DNA of 64,000 nt from contig JBGCFR010000001.1 of NCBI GenBank assembly GCA_045107045.1, positions 113,799 through 177,798 of the forward strand. The letters run 5' to 3'. Positions 52,386 to 60,983 of the stretch are shown here, piece after piece (position 1 is the first letter of the stretch; every line of letters starts with the position of its first letter). Source of the DNA: Putridiphycobacter sp045107045. GTDB taxonomy: Bacteria; Bacteroidota; Bacteroidia; Flavobacteriales_D; Crocinitomicaceae. The notes beneath the pieces are model-generated. The model had not been told where the DNA came from. It searched no databases and saw nothing but the letters and a program-made list of their open reading frames with translations. Made by a program: the position numbers and the translations under genes.

Positions 52386-52460
52386 TCGGGGTGGCAGGAT
52401 TCGAACCTGCGACCTCCGCGTCCCAAACGCGGCGCGATAACCGGGCTACGCTACACCCCG
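52386..52460 (-). tRNA. tRNA-Pro (TGG)
   Basis: 75 bases. Acceptor CGGGGTG/CACCCCG, anticodon loop with TGG inside a CCGCG/CGCGG stem, T-arm GCAGG/CCTGC. Fifteen bases upstream of tRNA-Arg on the same transcript. Confidence 0.96.
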
Positions 52461-52505
52461 AAAATGTAGTCTCGTAGTGTAGTTTATCTCGAGTCAAATC
52501 GAGAG

Positions 52506-52518
52506 GCTACACCCCGAA
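52506..52518 (-). repeat. Duplicated tRNA-Pro 5' end
   Basis: The 13 bases GCTACACCCCGAA recur from 52450-52462, that is the first ~10 bases of tRNA-Pro and 2-3 bases of leader. The ~45 bases between the copies contain a CTCGA...TCGAG hairpin. Confidence 0.5.
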
Positions 52519-52547
52519 GGTTATCTAAAATTAATTAGAAAAAATTG

Positions 52548-52636
52548 CGGAGAGACAGGGATTCGAACCCTGGGTACCTATTTCTAGGTACGACGATTTA
52601 GCAAACCGCTCCTTTCGGCCACTCAGGCACCTCTCC
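52548..52636 (-). tRNA. tRNA-Ser (GCT)
   Basis: 89 bases with the long variable arm of class II tRNAs (GTACCTAGAAATAGGTAC hairpin). Acceptor GGAGAGG/TCTCTCC, anticodon GCT, T-arm CAGGG/CCCTG. First tRNA of the Ser-Pro-Arg transcript. Confidence 0.97.
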
Positions 52637-52674
52637 AATACTATTTTTAAGAACTACACATTTAAATGCGGATG

Positions 52675-52682
52675 CAAATGTA
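52675..52682 (-). promoter_or_regulatory. -7 box of the tRNA cluster promoter
   Basis: TACATTTG on the minus strand, a full consensus match 38 bases before tRNA-Ser. A CTTG (3 of 4 matches to TTTG) lies 20 bases further upstream. Confidence 0.6.
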
Positions 52683-52730
52683 ACTTTTCATCTTAAAGAA
52701 CACAAGCATTTTTTTTAATTTTTTTCAATT

Positions 52731-54779
52731 TTATTCTGGATATTCTATGCGTAAGTGATAAATGTTTGCAAGCTTGCGTTTTAGCACTTTTTTTATCGAT
52801 TGAATTTCTTTAAAAGTAATATTAGCATTCAAGAATTGTTCATTATTCATTTGTTTACTAATAATGTTTTCTACAAAATCATTAATCTTTTGCGACGTGG
52901 GCTCTTTTAAACTTTTAGAAGCAGCTTCAACACTGTCGCACATCATTAAAATAGCCGTTTCCTTACTAAAGGGTTTTGGTCCTGGGTAGGAGAAATCACT
53001 TTCTAAAACATCCTCATTAATAGCTTTCTCTTTCATATAAAAATAGTAAACAGAGGATGTTCCATGATGTGTTCTAATAAAATCTATAACACGATCTGGT
53101 AAATTATTTTTTTTAGCTATTTCAATTCCATTTAATACATGATCAATAATTATTTTACAACTCTCTCTTGCAGATAATTCATCATGAGGATTAATACTTG
53201 TTGCTTGATTTTCAGTATAAAATTCAGGGAGCTTCATTTTTCCAATATCATGATATAAGGCTCCCACCCTAACTAACATTGCATTGGCACCAATTTCATT
53301 AGCTGATGCTTCTGCTAAATTTGCAACATTTAATGAATGATGAAATGTACCAGGAGCTTTATTCGATAGCTCTTTTAATAACCTTGAGTTAGTATCTGAT
53401 AATTCTAATAACGACACATCAGAAACCAATCCAAATAATTTTTCATACGCATAAATAAGTGGCTGCACAAAAAGAGTTGCTAAACCTCCTAGCAAAAACA
53501 AACCAAATGTTTCCAGTTTAATCGTTTCTATATTGCCTTCGTGTATAACGAAAAAAGCAAAATATGCAATAATATAAATAAGTGTGATTTGAGCTACAGA
53601 TATAAATAAATTAGCTCTTTTGTATAATTCTGATACGGTTAAAATTGTCACAATACCAGCTATTATTTGTAAGAACATATACTCATAACTATTGGGTACA
53701 ATAGACCCTAATAATAATACAGTAATTACATGTGTAAATAAACCAAGTCTTGCATCAAAAAATGCTTTTAGAATTAATGGAAGTATACATATAGGAACTA
53801 CATAAATGTATTGTGAATTATAATTTATAATTACTGTTGTTATAAGAACTATAATAATTATGTTGAAAAAAATAAACGTTACTTTGGTATTGTTCTCATA
53901 AATATCCAATCTATACTTTCTCAAAAACAGTAACAACATTAAAAGCGCTAAAGCAACTAAAAGTGTATAAGCAAGAACTATCCAATTATAATTAGATTGA
54001 TTCCAAGTTTGGGATTTATATTCTGACTCTAAAGATTTGAGAATTTTATATTGATCGCCTTCAATAACTTCTCCTTTGGAGATAATTAATGTTTCTTTTT
54101 CTACACTACCTCTGGTATAAGCAATTTTCCCTAATAACTCGTTGAGTACTTTATCAGAAAAAACTTTATCAAACTTTAAATTTGGTTTAATAATTTCAAA
54201 GAAAAGGGACTTGAATTTATTAGTATAAATCGATAATTCTTTCGATTCCAGTGATTTATCAATAAACGAACTTACATAGTTTTGGTTTATCAAATTTTTA
54301 AAAATAGTATTTCCACTTTCTACTCTGCCGTTAATTATGGTAACCCTTTTATTAGGATTAAAATCATAGACATCGTCTAATACACCAAATTTATAAAGTT
54401 GATTTATAATATTATTACCAGTGGTGTATAATTTTTCAGACTGAAATTCTGGAATTGTATCAGAAAAAGTTGCATTAAATTCTTTTAAATATGCATCTTT
54501 TACATCCTTTATTACAGTAGCATCTTTACTAAAATAAAATGACGCGTTATTTTTAATTTCAGTTTCTTCTTTATCTATTTCCTCTTGAGTCTTTTTTATT
54601 GCAAAATCAAAAGGAGCATATAAATTTTCAGATTGCCAAGGCTTACCCTTCTCAAAGTCATATTTGAATTTACCGCTTTTTGGAAACAAATAAACAATGA
54701 AAAAAGTTGCACTTATAAAGAGCAATACTTTATAAATTAAAGAATGATTTTTATAAAAATTATTTATGAAGTCTTTCAT
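52731..54779 (-). CDS. 7TM-HD family phosphohydrolase (PgpH-like)
   Basis: 682 residues. An N-terminal membrane helix (VLLFISATFFIVYLF), a ~220-residue extracytoplasmic 7TMR-HDED region, seven membrane segments (about 265-450), then a cytoplasmic HD domain: FHHSLNVANLAE, LYHDIGKM (the HD pair) and RTHHGTSSVYYFY. In Firmicutes PgpH degrades cyclic di-AMP; that role here is inferred. Promoter-like TACATTTG lies 18 bases upstream. Confidence 0.92.
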   Translation of the reverse strand: MKDFINNFYKNHSLIYKVLLFISATFFIVYLFPKSGKFKYDFEKGKPWQSENLYAPFDFAIKKTQEEIDKEETEIKNNASFYFSKDATVIKDVKDAYLKEFNATFSDTIPEFQSEKLYTTGNNIINQLYKFGVLDDVYDFNPNKRVTIINGRVESGNTIFKNLINQNYVSSFIDKSLESKELSIYTNKFKSLFFEIIKPNLKFDKVFSDKVLNELLGKIAYTRGSVEKETLIISKGEVIEGDQYKILKSLESEYKSQTWNQSNYNWIVLAYTLLVALALLMLLLFLRKYRLDIYENNTKVTFIFFNIIIIVLITTVIINYNSQYIYVVPICILPLILKAFFDARLGLFTHVITVLLLGSIVPNSYEYMFLQIIAGIVTILTVSELYKRANLFISVAQITLIYIIAYFAFFVIHEGNIETIKLETFGLFLLGGLATLFVQPLIYAYEKLFGLVSDVSLLELSDTNSRLLKELSNKAPGTFHHSLNVANLAEASANEIGANAMLVRVGALYHDIGKMKLPEFYTENQATSINPHDELSARESCKIIIDHVLNGIEIAKKNNLPDRVIDFIRTHHGTSSVYYFYMKEKAINEDVLESDFSYPGPKPFSKETAILMMCDSVEAASKSLKEPTSQKINDFVENIISKQMNNEQFLNANITFKEIQSIKKVLKRKLANIYHLRIEYPE

Positions 54780-54796
54780 ATAAGAAAATACATATT

Positions 54797-54804
54797 CAAA
54801 TGTA
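54797..54804 (-). promoter_or_regulatory. -7 box upstream of the 7TM-HD gene
   Basis: TACATTTG on the minus strand, full consensus, 17 bases before the ATG. A TTTA lies 18 bases upstream as a weak -33. Confidence 0.5.
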
Positions 54805-54903
54805 ATAAAAAGTATGGGTTTATAAATTTATTATCTAGTTCATTCCTATAAATATCTTCTAAAAAATGATTAATTTCGCAGTATTAAAATAATTTCAGTT
54901 AAA

Positions 54904-56082
54904 ATGAATAAAGAGGTCGTTATTGTTTCTGCTGCAAGAACTCCGATAGGAAGTTTTTTAGGCGCTTTGTCTACTATTCCAGCTCCGAAATTAGGAGCTA
55001 TAGCTATTAAGGCTGCATTGGAAAAAATAAACCTAAAACCAGAATTGGTTGAAGAAGTATTAATGGGGAATGTAGTTCAGGCTGGTACAGGTCAAGCTCC
55101 AGCAAGACAAGCTGCAATTTATGCAGGTATTCCAGATACTGTTCCTTGTACTACTGTTAATAAGGTTTGTGCATCAGGAATGAAAACGGTAATGCAAGCT
55201 ACACAAGCAATTGCTTTAGGTGATGCTGATATTATTGTTGCTGGTGGAATGGAGAATATGAGTTTAATTCCTCATTATATGCACGCACGTAGCGCTACAA
55301 AATTTGGACCTACTACTCTTGTAGATGGTATGCAAAAAGATGGTTTAGTTGATGTTTACGACCAACAAGCGATGGGAGTTTGTGCAGATGCTTGTGCATC
55401 TGAATATAATTTTTCAAGAGAAGACCAAGATAATTTTGCTATACAATCGTATAACAGATCTGCAGCAGCATGGAATGCTGGCAAATTTGATAATGAAGTT
55501 ACTCCTGTCGAAGTTCCTCAAAGACGTGGAGAACCAATTATAGTTAGTAAAGATGAAGAATTTACCAATGTAAAAATGGAAAAAATTCCAGCTTTAAGAC
55601 CAGCGTTTACAAAAGATGGTACTGTTACTGCTGCAAATGCTTCTACAATAAATGATGGTGCTGGTGCAATGGTTTTAATGAGTAAAGATAAAGCAGATGA
55701 ATTAGGACTAAAACCACTAGCAACTATAAAGAGTTATGCAGATGCCGCTCATGAACCAAAATGGTTTACTACTGCACCAGCAAAAGCGTTACCAAAAGCT
55801 CTAAATCGTGCAAATATCAGTATTGATGATGTTGATTATTTTGAGTTTAATGAAGCTTTTTCTGTAGTAGGCTTGGCTAATATGAAAATTCTTGGTTTAA
55901 ATGATAGCACAGTTAATGTTAATGGTGGTGCAGTATCTTTAGGACATCCACTTGGTTGTTCTGGTGTTAGAATACTAATAACGTTACTAAACGTTTTAGA
56001 GCAAAATAATGCAAAAATTGGAGCAGCTGCTATTTGTAATGGTGGAGGTGGTGCTTCTGCTGTAATTATAGAGCGCAACTAA
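54904..56082 (+). CDS. Acetyl-CoA C-acetyltransferase (thiolase)
   Basis: 392 residues, full thiolase length. Nucleophile Cys89 in NKVCASGMK, His in GGAVSLGHPLGCSG, and second Cys in AAICNGGGGAS; also FNEAFSV. It interconverts two acetyl-CoA and acetoacetyl-CoA (mevalonate or fatty-acid/ketone metabolism). Because carotenoid precursors in Bacteroidota can come from acetyl-CoA only where a mevalonate pathway exists, its pathway here is left open. The NlpC/P60 gene starts 10 bases downstream. Confidence 0.93.
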   Translation: MNKEVVIVSAARTPIGSFLGALSTIPAPKLGAIAIKAALEKINLKPELVEEVLMGNVVQAGTGQAPARQAAIYAGIPDTVPCTTVNKVCASGMKTVMQATQAIALGDADIIVAGGMENMSLIPHYMHARSATKFGPTTLVDGMQKDGLVDVYDQQAMGVCADACASEYNFSREDQDNFAIQSYNRSAAAWNAGKFDNEVTPVEVPQRRGEPIIVSKDEEFTNVKMEKIPALRPAFTKDGTVTAANASTINDGAGAMVLMSKDKADELGLKPLATIKSYADAAHEPKWFTTAPAKALPKALNRANISIDDVDYFEFNEAFSVVGLANMKILGLNDSTVNVNGGAVSLGHPLGCSGVRILITLLNVLEQNNAKIGAAAICNGGGGASAVIIERN

Positions 56083-56092
56083 TATTTATTAA

Positions 56093-56842
56093 ATGCAATA
56101 CGGAATTTGTAATTTAAGCATTGTTCCTCTTCGAGCAGAAGCTTCAGACAAAAGTGAATTAATCTCACAAGTATTGTATGGTGATCATTTTAAAGTCCTT
56201 GAAAGGCGTAAAAATTGGAGCAGAATCCGATTAACTTTTGATAAGTATGAAGGTTGGATTGATAATAAACAATATCTTGAGATTGATAAAGAAAATTATG
56301 ACACTATAAATAATAGTGAGTTAATATTATCTAAAGACTTAATTGAGTTTATCCAAGATGAAAATAAGAATCTCTACTCAATACCTTTAGGTTCTACATT
56401 AAATGGACTCGAATTACTCAACCATAGTTACGATGGTGAATCTATAACAGATAAACAGTCTAAAAGTAATTTGATTGAAAGTGCTTTTATGTATCTAAAT
56501 GCACCTTACCTATGGGGAGGTAAAACACCATTTGGTATTGATTGCTCTGGCTTCACGCAAATGGTTTATAAATTGAATGGTTATAGTTTATTACGAGATG
56601 CTTCATTACAAGCCACTCAAGGCGAAGCTTTAAGTTTTATAGAAGAAAGTGAACCTGGTGATTTAGCATTTTTTGATAATAATGAAGGCGATATTATACA
56701 TGTTGGTATAATCATGAAAGATAATTACATTATACATGCACACGGAAAAGTTAGAATTGACAGATTAGATCATTCAGGAATTTACAACATAGATAAGGGT
56801 ATTCATACACACAAACTACGAGTCATTAAAAAAATTATATAA
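56093..56842 (+). CDS. NlpC/P60 peptidase with SH3-like domain
   Basis: 249 residues. N-terminal SH3-like region (SIVPLRAEASDKSELISQVLYGD...NWSRIRLTFDKYEGWID). C-terminal NlpC/P60: PYLWGGKTPFGIDCSGFTQMVY (catalytic Cys), GDLAFFDN, and His in IIHVGIIM and IIHAHG. No signal peptide is obvious, as in its common Bacteroidota relatives. A peptidoglycan endopeptidase role is inferred. Confidence 0.9.
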   Translation: MQYGICNLSIVPLRAEASDKSELISQVLYGDHFKVLERRKNWSRIRLTFDKYEGWIDNKQYLEIDKENYDTINNSELILSKDLIEFIQDENKNLYSIPLGSTLNGLELLNHSYDGESITDKQSKSNLIESAFMYLNAPYLWGGKTPFGIDCSGFTQMVYKLNGYSLLRDASLQATQGEALSFIEESEPGDLAFFDNNEGDIIHVGIIMKDNYIIHAHGKVRIDRLDHSGIYNIDKGIHTHKLRVIKKII

Positions 56843-56876
56843 AAAAAAGCGTTAATTAGTAATTAACGCTTTTTTT
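56842..56876. terminator. Bidirectional terminator between convergent genes
   Basis: Perfect 16-base arms (56842-56857 and 56861-56876, core GCGTTAATT/AATTAACGC) with a 3-base loop, flanked by an A-run and a T-run. It serves both the NlpC/P60 gene and the TPR gene. Confidence 0.88.
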
Positions 56877-56893
56877 ATTTTAAACTCTAGATA

Positions 56894-58144
56894 TTAGTTT
56901 CCTCCTGATTCTAAAGCTTCAACTTTAGCTTTCATAGCTTTAAACTTTTCATCTTCTTCAATTGCACTATAAATGCTCATCAAAGTTTTAGCTGCTTGTA
57001 TATTATTAGGATTAGTTTCCATTACAGATTCTAAATAAGGAATAGCCTCTTTGTAGAGTCCTTTTCTTTGTAACTCTAATTTATCATACATATCATAATC
57101 AGCATTAGATGTACCAAGGTTATTCATTTTCTCAATTATTACAGCTTCATCTGCTAAAATGAGTGCTGCTAGATTAATTTGAGCAGAAGAATAAGTAGGA
57201 TCAATTTCTATAGCTCTTTTATAGTATTTTTTTGCTGTTTCAATTTCACCAGAATCAGCAGATACAACTCCTAAGTTATATATTAATTCAGCGTTGTTTG
57301 GGTCTTTAGCTGAAGCTTCAGAAATTAACTCTTGAAACTTTTCTTTATTACCTAATTTATAGTAGATATTGGCTTCTGTCAATAATAAGTTTGAATCATC
57401 AGGATTGAGTTTTCTGGCTTCATTTAATGCAGCTACAGCATTTTCATCTTCTCCTTTTTGTACATATATTAAGGCTATATTCTTAATAATTTCAGCTGAT
57501 TTAGATTCTGTTGGTCTTTCTTGTGGCTTAATATGAGTTCCTGCTTTAACAGAGATGTCTCGCATTTCTGCACTTTCAAACACTTCTACTTTGTTTGTCT
57601 CTTTATTAAAAGCTACAGATTCGGTTTCTATACCAGAATACTTCAGGTCTTTTAATTCGTTGTATAAAGTTAAAGCATTATCATAATCTTTACCATTTAC
57701 TGCTGCAGAAGCTGCATAGTATAAATAAGATGTATCTGCAGTAGATACACGATAAGCTCTTTCAAAATATTTTGACGATGTTTTAAAATCACTACTTTCG
57801 TAAGCAGTATTCCCTTTAGTTAAAAAGGTATTAATCATGAGACTAATTAAGTCACTTGCTTCAGTTGAATTATTTAAGTTTTTTAAGCTCTTTACTGCCA
57901 TATCAAAATCAGATTCGCTTCCTGCTCCTCCAGCATATAATGCTTTACCTTTTAGTAAGTAAAACTTATTTTTTGATTTTTCGTCCATAGAACCTAATAA
58001 AGCTTCTGCTTGTGCAATTGCCGATTTAGCTTCAGCATAATTACTTTTCTTAATAGCTTTTTCTGCAGATTTCAATTCCTTCTTTTGTGCAAAAGAAATT
58101 GTACTTATAGAAAAAGCTAATGCTATTAATAAGAGTTTTTTCAT
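56894..58144 (-). CDS. Secreted TPR-repeat protein
   Basis: 416 residues with a signal peptide (LLLIALAFSISTISFAQ). Several TPR units: KAIKKSNYAEAKSAIAQAEALL, AYESSDFKTSSKYFERAYRVS, AALNEARKLNPDDSNLLLTEANIYYKLGNK and AELIYNLGVVSADSGEIETAKKYYKRAIEIDPTYSSA. It lies 26 bases downstream of gyrA, an order common in flavobacteria. Function unknown; probably a periplasmic scaffold. Confidence 0.88.
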   Translation of the reverse strand: MKKLLLIALAFSISTISFAQKKELKSAEKAIKKSNYAEAKSAIAQAEALLGSMDEKSKNKFYLLKGKALYAGGAGSESDFDMAVKSLKNLNNSTEASDLISLMINTFLTKGNTAYESSDFKTSSKYFERAYRVSTADTSYLYYAASAAVNGKDYDNALTLYNELKDLKYSGIETESVAFNKETNKVEVFESAEMRDISVKAGTHIKPQERPTESKSAEIIKNIALIYVQKGEDENAVAALNEARKLNPDDSNLLLTEANIYYKLGNKEKFQELISEASAKDPNNAELIYNLGVVSADSGEIETAKKYYKRAIEIDPTYSSAQINLAALILADEAVIIEKMNNLGTSNADYDMYDKLELQRKGLYKEAIPYLESVMETNPNNIQAAKTLMSIYSAIEEDEKFKAMKAKVEALESGGN

Positions 58145-58170
58145 TTTTGTTAGTGTTAAATTATAAATTA

Positions 58171-60723
58171 TTAGTTTTCGGTTTCGTTAATATCAAGAGT
58201 TGTGCCATCCTCATTTTGATCTGTAGTTTCAGTATTTTCAGAGGCAATTATATTACCTTCTTCATCTAGTTCTACATCATCTTCATCATTCATAACTTTA
58301 GCAACAGCAGCGATAGAGTCTGATCCTTTTAGATTAATAAGTTTAACCCCTTGTGTGGCTCTTCCCATTACTCTTAAATTTTCTACAGCCATTCTAATAG
58401 CAACACCAGATTTATTAATAATCATTAATCCATCAGAGTCTGTTACATTTTTAATGGCTACTAGATTACCAGTTTTTTCAGTAATAGAAATAGTTTTTAC
58501 TCCTTTACCTCCTCTATTCGTAATTCTATAATCTTCAAGACTTGAACGCTTACCATAACCGTTTTCAGATACAACTAGGATATTACTTTCCATATCATCA
58601 ACAGCTATCATACCTATAACTTCATCTGTTTTCTCATCTTGTAATCTAATGCCTCTAACACCAGATGCATTTCTTCCCATTGGTCGTGTTTTGGCTTCCT
58701 CAAAACGAATTGCTTTACCCGATTTTAAGGCCAGCATTACTTGACTTTCTCCAGTGGTTAATTTAGCTTCTAGTAATTCATCATCATCTTTAATGGTAAT
58801 AGCATTAATACCATTAGTTCTTGGTCTAGAATATTGTTCTAAAGACGTTTTCTTTACCTGTCCTTTCTTTGTGGCCATAATTACATAATGATTGTTTATG
58901 TAATCTTCATCCTTTAAGTCTTGAGTACAGATAAAAGCTTTTACCTTATCATCTTGCTCAATATTAATTAGGTTTTGAATCGCTCTACCTTTTGAGGTTT
59001 TACTACCTTCAGGAATTTCGTATACACGCATCCAGAAACATTTTCCTTTTTGAGTAAAGAATAGCATGTATTGGTGGTTAGTACCCACAAATAAATGTTC
59101 AAGAAAATCTTCATTTCGAGTTGTTGAGGCTTTTTGTCCAACTCCTCCTCTATTCTGTGTTTTATATTCAGTTAAAGACGTACGCTTAATATAACCTGCA
59201 TGAGAAATTGTAATAACCACTTTCTCATTAGGTATCATGTCTTCGATACTTAAATCTCCACCAGAATATTCAATTACTGAACGACGCTCATCACCATATT
59301 TATCTTTAACGACTTCAAGTTCTTCTTTGATAATAGTCATACGACGCTCTTTCTTATCAAGGATATCTTTTAAATCCTCAATAGTTTTCATAATCTCATC
59401 ATATTCTGATCGTAACTTATCCTGCTCTAGTCCAGTAAGTTGACGCAATCGCATTTCAACAATCGCTTTGGCTTGAATTTCTGAAAGTTTAAAACGTTCT
59501 ATTAAATTAGAACGTGCCTCATCAGCGTTAGAAGACGCTCTAATAATTTTTATTACTTCATCTATATTATCCGAAGCAATTATTAAACCTTCTAAAATGT
59601 GAGCTCTTTCTTCTGCTTTACGAAGCTCGTAAGTAGTTCTTCTAACCACTACTTCATGTCTGTGTTCAACAAAATAATGAATCAATTCTTTTAGATTCAA
59701 TAATTGTGGTCTTCCATTAACTAATGCAATATTATTTACACTAAATGATGATTGTAAAGCTGTATATTTATATAGTTTATTGAGAACAATATTTGGAATT
59801 GCATCACGCTTTAGTACATAAACAATTCGCATTCCATTTCTATCAGATTCATCTCTAATAGTTGAAATCCCTTCTAACTTTTTATCATTAATAATATCAG
59901 CAGTTTTTTTAATCATATCTGCTTTATTAACTTGGTAAGGTACTTCAGATACAATAATGCATTCTCGTCCTTTTACTTCTTCAATAATAGCTTTTCCACG
60001 CATTACTATTCTACCACGTCCAGTATGAAAAGCTTCTTTAACACCATCGTATCCATATATTGTTCCACCTGTTGGAAAATCTGGTGCTTTGATGTGTTGC
60101 ATTAACTCATCAATTTCTATCTCATTATTATCAATGTAGGCAATGGTTCCATTTACAACTTCTGTTAAATTATGTGGCGGCATATTTGTAGCCATACCAA
60201 CTGCAATACCAGAAGCCCCATTTACTAATAATCCTGGAATACGAGTTGGTAAAACTGTTGGTTCTTGTAAAGTGTCATCAAAATTTAATTTATGATCTAC
60301 AGTTTCTTTATCAATATCTGCCAACATGTCTTCAGATATCTTGCGCATTCTGGCTTCTGTATAACGCATAGCTGCAGGACTATCTCCATCGATAGAACCA
60401 AAATTCCCTTGTCCATCTACAAGCATGTATCGTAAACTCCACTCTTGAGCCATACGAACCATAGCATCGTAAACAGATGTATCACCATGTGGATGATATT
60501 TACCCAATACTTCTCCAACAATTCTTGCGGATTTTTTATGTGCTGAATTAGCTCTAACACCAAGGTCATGCATACCGTAAAGCACACGTCTGTGAACAGG
60601 TTTTAAGCCATCTCTTACATCTGGAAGTGCACGTGACACAATGACTGACATTGAATAATCAATGTAAGCCGATTTCATTTCATCTTCAATATTAATTGGA
60701 ATGAGTTTCTCTCCTTCTGCCAT
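58171..60723 (-). CDS. gyrA: DNA gyrase subunit A
   Basis: 850 residues, complete. Catalytic Tyr121 in AAMRYTEARM; ParC-type core and six C-terminal beta-pinwheel blades, one with the GyrA-box-like QNRGGVGQK. The tail is long and acidic (about 40 residues rich in Asp, Glu and Thr). The quinolone-region sequence is HPHGDTSVYD, with Thr where E. coli has Ser83. Supercoils DNA with GyrB. Confidence 0.97.
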   Translation of the reverse strand: MAEGEKLIPINIEDEMKSAYIDYSMSVIVSRALPDVRDGLKPVHRRVLYGMHDLGVRANSAHKKSARIVGEVLGKYHPHGDTSVYDAMVRMAQEWSLRYMLVDGQGNFGSIDGDSPAAMRYTEARMRKISEDMLADIDKETVDHKLNFDDTLQEPTVLPTRIPGLLVNGASGIAVGMATNMPPHNLTEVVNGTIAYIDNNEIEIDELMQHIKAPDFPTGGTIYGYDGVKEAFHTGRGRIVMRGKAIIEEVKGRECIIVSEVPYQVNKADMIKKTADIINDKKLEGISTIRDESDRNGMRIVYVLKRDAIPNIVLNKLYKYTALQSSFSVNNIALVNGRPQLLNLKELIHYFVEHRHEVVVRRTTYELRKAEERAHILEGLIIASDNIDEVIKIIRASSNADEARSNLIERFKLSEIQAKAIVEMRLRQLTGLEQDKLRSEYDEIMKTIEDLKDILDKKERRMTIIKEELEVVKDKYGDERRSVIEYSGGDLSIEDMIPNEKVVITISHAGYIKRTSLTEYKTQNRGGVGQKASTTRNEDFLEHLFVGTNHQYMLFFTQKGKCFWMRVYEIPEGSKTSKGRAIQNLINIEQDDKVKAFICTQDLKDEDYINNHYVIMATKKGQVKKTSLEQYSRPRTNGINAITIKDDDELLEAKLTTGESQVMLALKSGKAIRFEEAKTRPMGRNASGVRGIRLQDEKTDEVIGMIAVDDMESNILVVSENGYGKRSSLEDYRITNRGGKGVKTISITEKTGNLVAIKNVTDSDGLMIINKSGVAIRMAVENLRVMGRATQGVKLINLKGSDSIAAVAKVMNDEDDVELDEEGNIIASENTETTDQNEDGTTLDINETEN

Positions 60724-60983
60724 AAATTTTTATGTTAATTTTTTGTAGGTTTTCAAATCGAGCTAATATACTAATTTCACCAGTCCTACTCTAGCTTGTA
60801 CTAATCATTTTCAGAATATTTATTAACAATTTTTAGGGTTAAATTCGTTAATAAGTATATAGTTAAATATTTTGATGATTTCAACTATTTTTCGTCAATT
60901 AGCTTCAAACAAATTCTTATTAGGTACAGTTTTTGCCTAAATTATTATGTTTTTATTATTTTTAATGCAGAAAGGATACAATT

